A stretch of 64,000 nt of DNA from Thiomonas sp. X19 (GTDB taxonomy: Bacteria > Pseudomonadota > Gammaproteobacteria > Burkholderiales > Burkholderiaceae_C): contig NZ_LT605203.1 of the NCBI RefSeq assembly GCF_900089495.1, positions 2,357,073 to 2,421,072 on the forward strand. Direction: 5' to 3'. The position numbers were made by a program, and so were the translations under genes. The notes beneath the pieces are model-generated. The model saw only the letters and a list, made by a program, of their open reading frames with translations, searched no databases and had not been told where the DNA came from. Position 1 is the first letter of the stretch. Each line of letters starts with the position of its first letter. Positions 61,019-64,000 of this stretch are shown one piece after another.

Positions 61019-61375
61019 TTAGACCGTCTTGCCGCGGAAGATCACCATCGACGTGCCTTGGGACTGATTGAAGTTGTTGTAACCAATCAGACGCACATGG
61101 TTGTCGGGGTTGGCCTTGTGGCAGGCTTCGGCTTCGGCCAGGACCTTGTCCACGTCGGTTTCGCCGAACATCGGCAGCTTCCACATATACCAGTAGGAGT
61201 CCATCAGGTATTGCGGCTCGATGTGCTCGATGGCCGGGTTCCAGCCTTTTTTCACCAAATACTCGACCTGCTTCTTGATGCTGGCCGCGTTCATCGCGGG
61301 CAGGTAGGAGAAGGTCTCGAACTTGCGGCTGGCGGGGTCGCTCAGGCGGCTTTTGTAATCCATCACTTCAGACAT
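61019..61375 (-). CDS. cbbS: RuBisCO form I small subunit
   Basis: A 118-aa protein with small-subunit motifs: [49 protein letters not shown] and [22 protein letters not shown]. Eight copies cap the L8S8 holoenzyme. AAAGGA precedes the ATG. It lies 107 bases downstream of cbbL and is followed by a strong terminator. Confidence 0.97.
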   Translation of the reverse strand: MSEVMDYKSRLSDPASRKFETFSYLPAMNAASIKKQVEYLVKKGWNPAIEHIEPQYLMDSYWYMWKLPMFGETDVDKVLAEAEACHKANPDNHVRLIGYNNFNQSQGTSMVIFRGKTV

Positions 61376-61482
61376 TTGATTTCCTTTGAGGTGTTAGGGG
61401 ACAGGGCATCGGGCGGACGCGGACTTGCCAGGACTGGATCGAGGCAGCCCCGCACCGTGCCATCGCGATGCCTGAGACCCGA

Positions 61483-62904
61483 TTACTTGTGGGCGACGTC
61501 CAGCTTGTCCACGGTGTCGAACTCGAACTTGATCTCTTTCCACGTTTCCATGGCGATCTTCAGTTCCGGGCTGTGGGCAGCGGCAGCCGCGAGAATCTCC
61601 TTGCCTTCCTTCTCGATGGCGCGGCCCTGGTTGCGGGCTTCCACGCAGGCTTCCAGCGCGACGCGGTTGGCCGCGGCGCCGGCAGCATTGCCCCAAGGGT
61701 GGCCGAGCGTGCCGCCACCGAACTGCAGCACCGAGTCGTCACCGAAGATGCTCACCAGTGCAGGCATGTGCCAGACGTGGATGCCACCGGACGCCACCGG
61801 CATCACGCCCGGCATGGAACCCCAGTCCTGATCGAAGAAGATGCCGCGCGAACGGTCTTCCTTGATGAACTCGTCGCGCATGATGTCGATCCAGCCCAGG
61901 GTCGCATCGCGGTCGCCTTCGAGCTTGCCGACCACGGTACCGGAGTGCAGATGGTCGCCGCCCGACAGACGCAGACACTTGGTCAGCACGCGGAAGTGGA
62001 TGCCGTGGTGCGGGTTGCGGTCCAGCACGGCGTGCATCGCGCGGTGGATGTGCAGCAGCATGCCGTTGTCGCGGCACCAGTTGGCCAGGCCCGTGTTGGC
62101 GGTAAAGCCACCGGTGAGGTAGTCGTGCATGATGATGGGCGCGCCGATTTCCTTGGCGAACTCGGCACGCTTGTACATCTCTTCCGGCGTGGGGGCGGTC
62201 ACGTTCAGGTAGTGGCCCTTGCGCTCGCCGGTCTCACGCTCGGCCTTGAGGGTGGCTTCGTGCACGAAGGAAAAACGGTCGCGCCAACGCATGAACGGCT
62301 GGCTGTTGACGTTCTCGTCATCCTTGGTGAAGTCGAGCCCCCCGCGCAGGCACTCGTACACGGCGCGACCATAGTTCTTGGCCGACAGGCCCAGCTTGGG
62401 CTTGATGGTGCAACCCAGCAGCGGACGGCCGTACTTGTTCATCTTGTCGCGCTCGACCTGGATGCCGTTGGGCGGACCGCCGCAGGTCTTGACGTAGGCG
62501 ATGGGGAAGCGCACGTCTTCCAGGCGCAGCGCGCGCAGGGCCTTGAAACCGAACACGTTGCCCACCAGCGAGGTCAGCACGTTGACCACGGAGCCTTCTT
62601 CGAACAGGTCGATCGGGTAGGCCACGAAGGCGTAGAAGCAGGTGTCGTCGCCGGGAACGTCTTCGATGGCGTAGGCGCGTCCCTTGTAGTAGTCCAGGTC
62701 GGTCAACAGGTCGGTCCACACCGTGGTCCAGGTGCCGGTGGACGACTCGGCGGCGACGGCGGCAGCCACTTCCTCACGGTCCACGCCAGCTTGCGGCGTG
62801 ATCTTGAAGCACGCCAGGAGGTCGGTGTCTTTCGGGGTGTAATCGGAGGTCCAATACGTTTGCCGATATTCCTTCACACCGGCGTTATAGGTTTTCGTGG
62901 CCAT
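61483..62904 (-). CDS. cbbL: RuBisCO form I large subunit
   Basis: A 473-aa catalytic subunit that carboxylates ribulose-1,5-bisphosphate. Active-site features are visible: [11 protein letters not shown] (catalytic Lys), [17 protein letters not shown] (the carbamylated Lys and its Asp/Glu metal ligands), and [13 protein letters not shown] with [11 protein letters not shown] (phosphate loop). The sequence fits the form IA (proteobacterial) group, consistent with linked cbbQO. ATG 62904 follows AAGGAG by six bases. It is divergently transcribed from cbbR. Confidence 0.98.
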   Translation of the reverse strand: MATKTYNAGVKEYRQTYWTSDYTPKDTDLLACFKITPQAGVDREEVAAAVAAESSTGTWTTVWTDLLTDLDYYKGRAYAIEDVPGDDTCFYAFVAYPIDLFEEGSVVNVLTSLVGNVFGFKALRALRLEDVRFPIAYVKTCGGPPNGIQVERDKMNKYGRPLLGCTIKPKLGLSAKNYGRAVYECLRGGLDFTKDDENVNSQPFMRWRDRFSFVHEATLKAERETGERKGHYLNVTAPTPEEMYKRAEFAKEIGAPIIMHDYLTGGFTANTGLANWCRDNGMLLHIHRAMHAVLDRNPHHGIHFRVLTKCLRLSGGDHLHSGTVVGKLEGDRDATLGWIDIMRDEFIKEDRSRGIFFDQDWGSMPGVMPVASGGIHVWHMPALVSIFGDDSVLQFGGGTLGHPWGNAAGAAANRVALEACVEARNQGRAIEKEGKEILAAAAAHSPELKIAMETWKEIKFEFDTVDKLDVAHK

Positions 62905-63031
62905 TAAAAACTCCTTGCAAGATTGAGACGAAAGCCTTCCCGACACGTGTGAGATGGCATGGTGCCCGGACGAGCAAACGAACTGTAGTCGGCTTTGGCG
63001 GCAAAAAATAATTGTTTTTACACTGCGTTAT

Positions 63032-63049
63032 CATAGATACCAATCTATG
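63032..63049. promoter_or_regulatory. candidate CbbR operator
   Basis: CATAGATACCAATCTATG is a palindrome with perfect 7-base arms and a 4-base centre, containing the LysR-type T-N11-A core. It lies in the 174-base cbbL/cbbR intergenic region, 30 bases before the cbbR start. A second half-site ATCTATG overlaps the cbbR start codon (63075-63081). Confidence 0.65.
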
Positions 63050-63078
63050 TTGAATATTGCATCGCAGCATCCCTATCT

Positions 63079-64000
63079 ATGCGACACGCCACCCTGCGCC
63101 AGTTCAAAGTGTTCGAGTCCATTGCTCGCCTGCGCAGCGTCACGCGCGCCGCCGAGGAACTGCACCTGACCCAGCCCACGGTGTCCATCCAGCTCAAGCA
63201 GCTGTCCGAAATCGTCGGCCTGCCGCTGCTGGAACAGGTGGGCAAAAAGCTGTACCTGACCGATGCGGGGCAGGAGCTGTTGAAGGTCTGCCAGACCATG
63301 TTCGACAACCTGGCCCGGTTCGAGATGGTCGTGTCCGACTTCAAAGGCACGAAGGCCGGGCGGCTGCGCCTGTCGGTCATCACCACCGCGCAGTACTTCA
63401 TTCCCCGCCTGCTCGGGCGCTTTTTCGAGCGCTACCCCGGCATCGAGGTCTCACTGGAAGTCACCAACCGCGGCAAGGTGCTGCAGCGCCTGAGCGACAA
63501 CGCCGACGATCTGTACGTGCTGGGCCAGCCGCCCGAGCACATGGATGTGCGCGCCGAAGCGTTTCTCGACAACCCGCTGGTGGTGGTGGCGCCGCACGAG
63601 CACCCGCTGGCACTGGAGCGCAACATCACCCTGCCCCGTTTGGCGCAAGAGTTCTTCCTCATTCGCGAGCCCGGTTCGGGCACAAGGCTGGCGGCCGAAA
63701 ATCACTTCAAGGATCACGGCCTGGCGCTCAAAGTGCGCATGGAACTCGGCAGCAACGAAGCCATCAAGCTGGCCGTGGCGGGCGGTTTGGGGCTTGCGGT
63801 GCTTTCCGCCCATACCTTGGCGCTGGAGAAGAACAGCGACGAGATCACGGTGCTGGACGTGCAGGGCTTCCCCATTCGCCGCCAGTGGTATGTGCTGCGC
63901 CCGGCCGACAAGCAGCTTTCCGTGGTGGCGCAAACCTTCCTGGATTTCATGCTCACCGAAAGTCAGGCCATGGCACGAAGCTACCTGCCGCAGATTCCCG
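63079..64000 (+). CDS. cbbR: LysR-family Calvin-cycle regulator CbbR (3' end outside window)
   Basis: The frame opens at ATG 63079 and runs past the window end without a stop (at least 307 codons). The N-terminal winged helix is LRQFKVFESIARLRSVTRAAEELHLTQPTVSIQLKQLSEIVGLPLLEQ, followed by the LysR effector domain (LRLSVITTAQYFIPRLLGRFF, IREPGSGTRLAAENHF, LAVAGGLGLAVLSAHTLA), closely matching CbbR proteins. It activates the divergent cbb operon in response to Calvin-cycle metabolites and should autoregulate through the intergenic palindrome. Confidence 0.96.
   Translation, partial: MRHATLRQFKVFESIARLRSVTRAAEELHLTQPTVSIQLKQLSEIVGLPLLEQVGKKLYLTDAGQELLKVCQTMFDNLARFEMVVSDFKGTKAGRLRLSVITTAQYFIPRLLGRFFERYPGIEVSLEVTNRGKVLQRLSDNADDLYVLGQPPEHMDVRAEAFLDNPLVVVAPHEHPLALERNITLPRLAQEFFLIREPGSGTRLAAENHFKDHGLALKVRMELGSNEAIKLAVAGGLGLAVLSAHTLALEKNSDEITVLDVQGFPIRRQWYVLRPADKQLSVVAQTFLDFMLTESQAMARSYLPQIP

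Overview
The window is high-GC DNA from a Gram-negative bacterium, most likely a betaproteobacterial (Burkholderiales) chemolithoautotroph of the Thiomonas type. This is inferred from a form I RuBisCO operon (cbbLSQO with divergent cbbR), class I PHA synthase and phasin, and a tmRNA with an ANDDSFALAA tag. I could not run any database search.

The left third (1-22.9 kb) is accessory DNA that ends at the 3' end of ssrA (tmRNA), a classic integration site. At its left, 1-8.8 kb holds a tightly packed plus-strand cluster: an AAA ATPase (cut by the window edge), a DUF2779 nuclease (Cas4-like plus RNase H-like exonuclease), a 79-aa protein, a 453-aa unknown protein whose frame is broken in a G8 tract, a Tdp1-like phosphodiesterase, an SNF2-like helicase and a WYL regulator. 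This is the best candidate for an undescribed, probably anti-phage, system. From 11 to 21.9 kb there is a plasmid/ICE-like module: a degenerate repeat array, a ParA/TraL-like ATPase, a TraM-like membrane protein, TraB (nitrilase fold), a large helicase, several unknown proteins, and the stability or defence pairs HicAB and an AbiEii-like nucleotidyltransferase. TumE/TumA lies at the right border (22.1-22.7 kb).

The middle (23-56.6 kb) looks chromosomal. It has a diguanylate cyclase, an AsnB-type amidotransferase with an apparently permuted ATP-grasp partner, and UDP-glucose dehydrogenase. These are followed by a seven-gene plus-strand operon: phaC, MaoC/phosphate acetyltransferase fusion, ackA, MgtC/DUF4010 protein, dihydrolipoamide dehydrogenase-like flavoprotein, P3A H+-ATPase, and a second class III-like PhaC. 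An FNR-type box precedes phaC, and a perfect one (TTGATCGACATCAA) precedes a phasin gene at 51.2 kb. This suggests PHA storage, acetate/ATP production and ion homeostasis are coupled to oxygen limitation. A Crp/Fnr protein encoded at 48.4 kb lacks most Fe-S ligands. A HlyD/ABC/permease export system and its TolC partner have been separated by an IS1182-type element whose right end lies 5 bp before the tolC-like start codon. UspA and phaB remnants show decay in this segment.

The right end (57.2-64 kb) is the Calvin-cycle locus. On the minus strand lie cbbL, cbbS, a strong terminator, cbbQ, cbbO and a small conserved-looking ORF. On the plus strand is cbbR, running off the window. The cbbL/cbbR intergenic region holds an 18-bp palindrome that is a good CbbR operator candidate.
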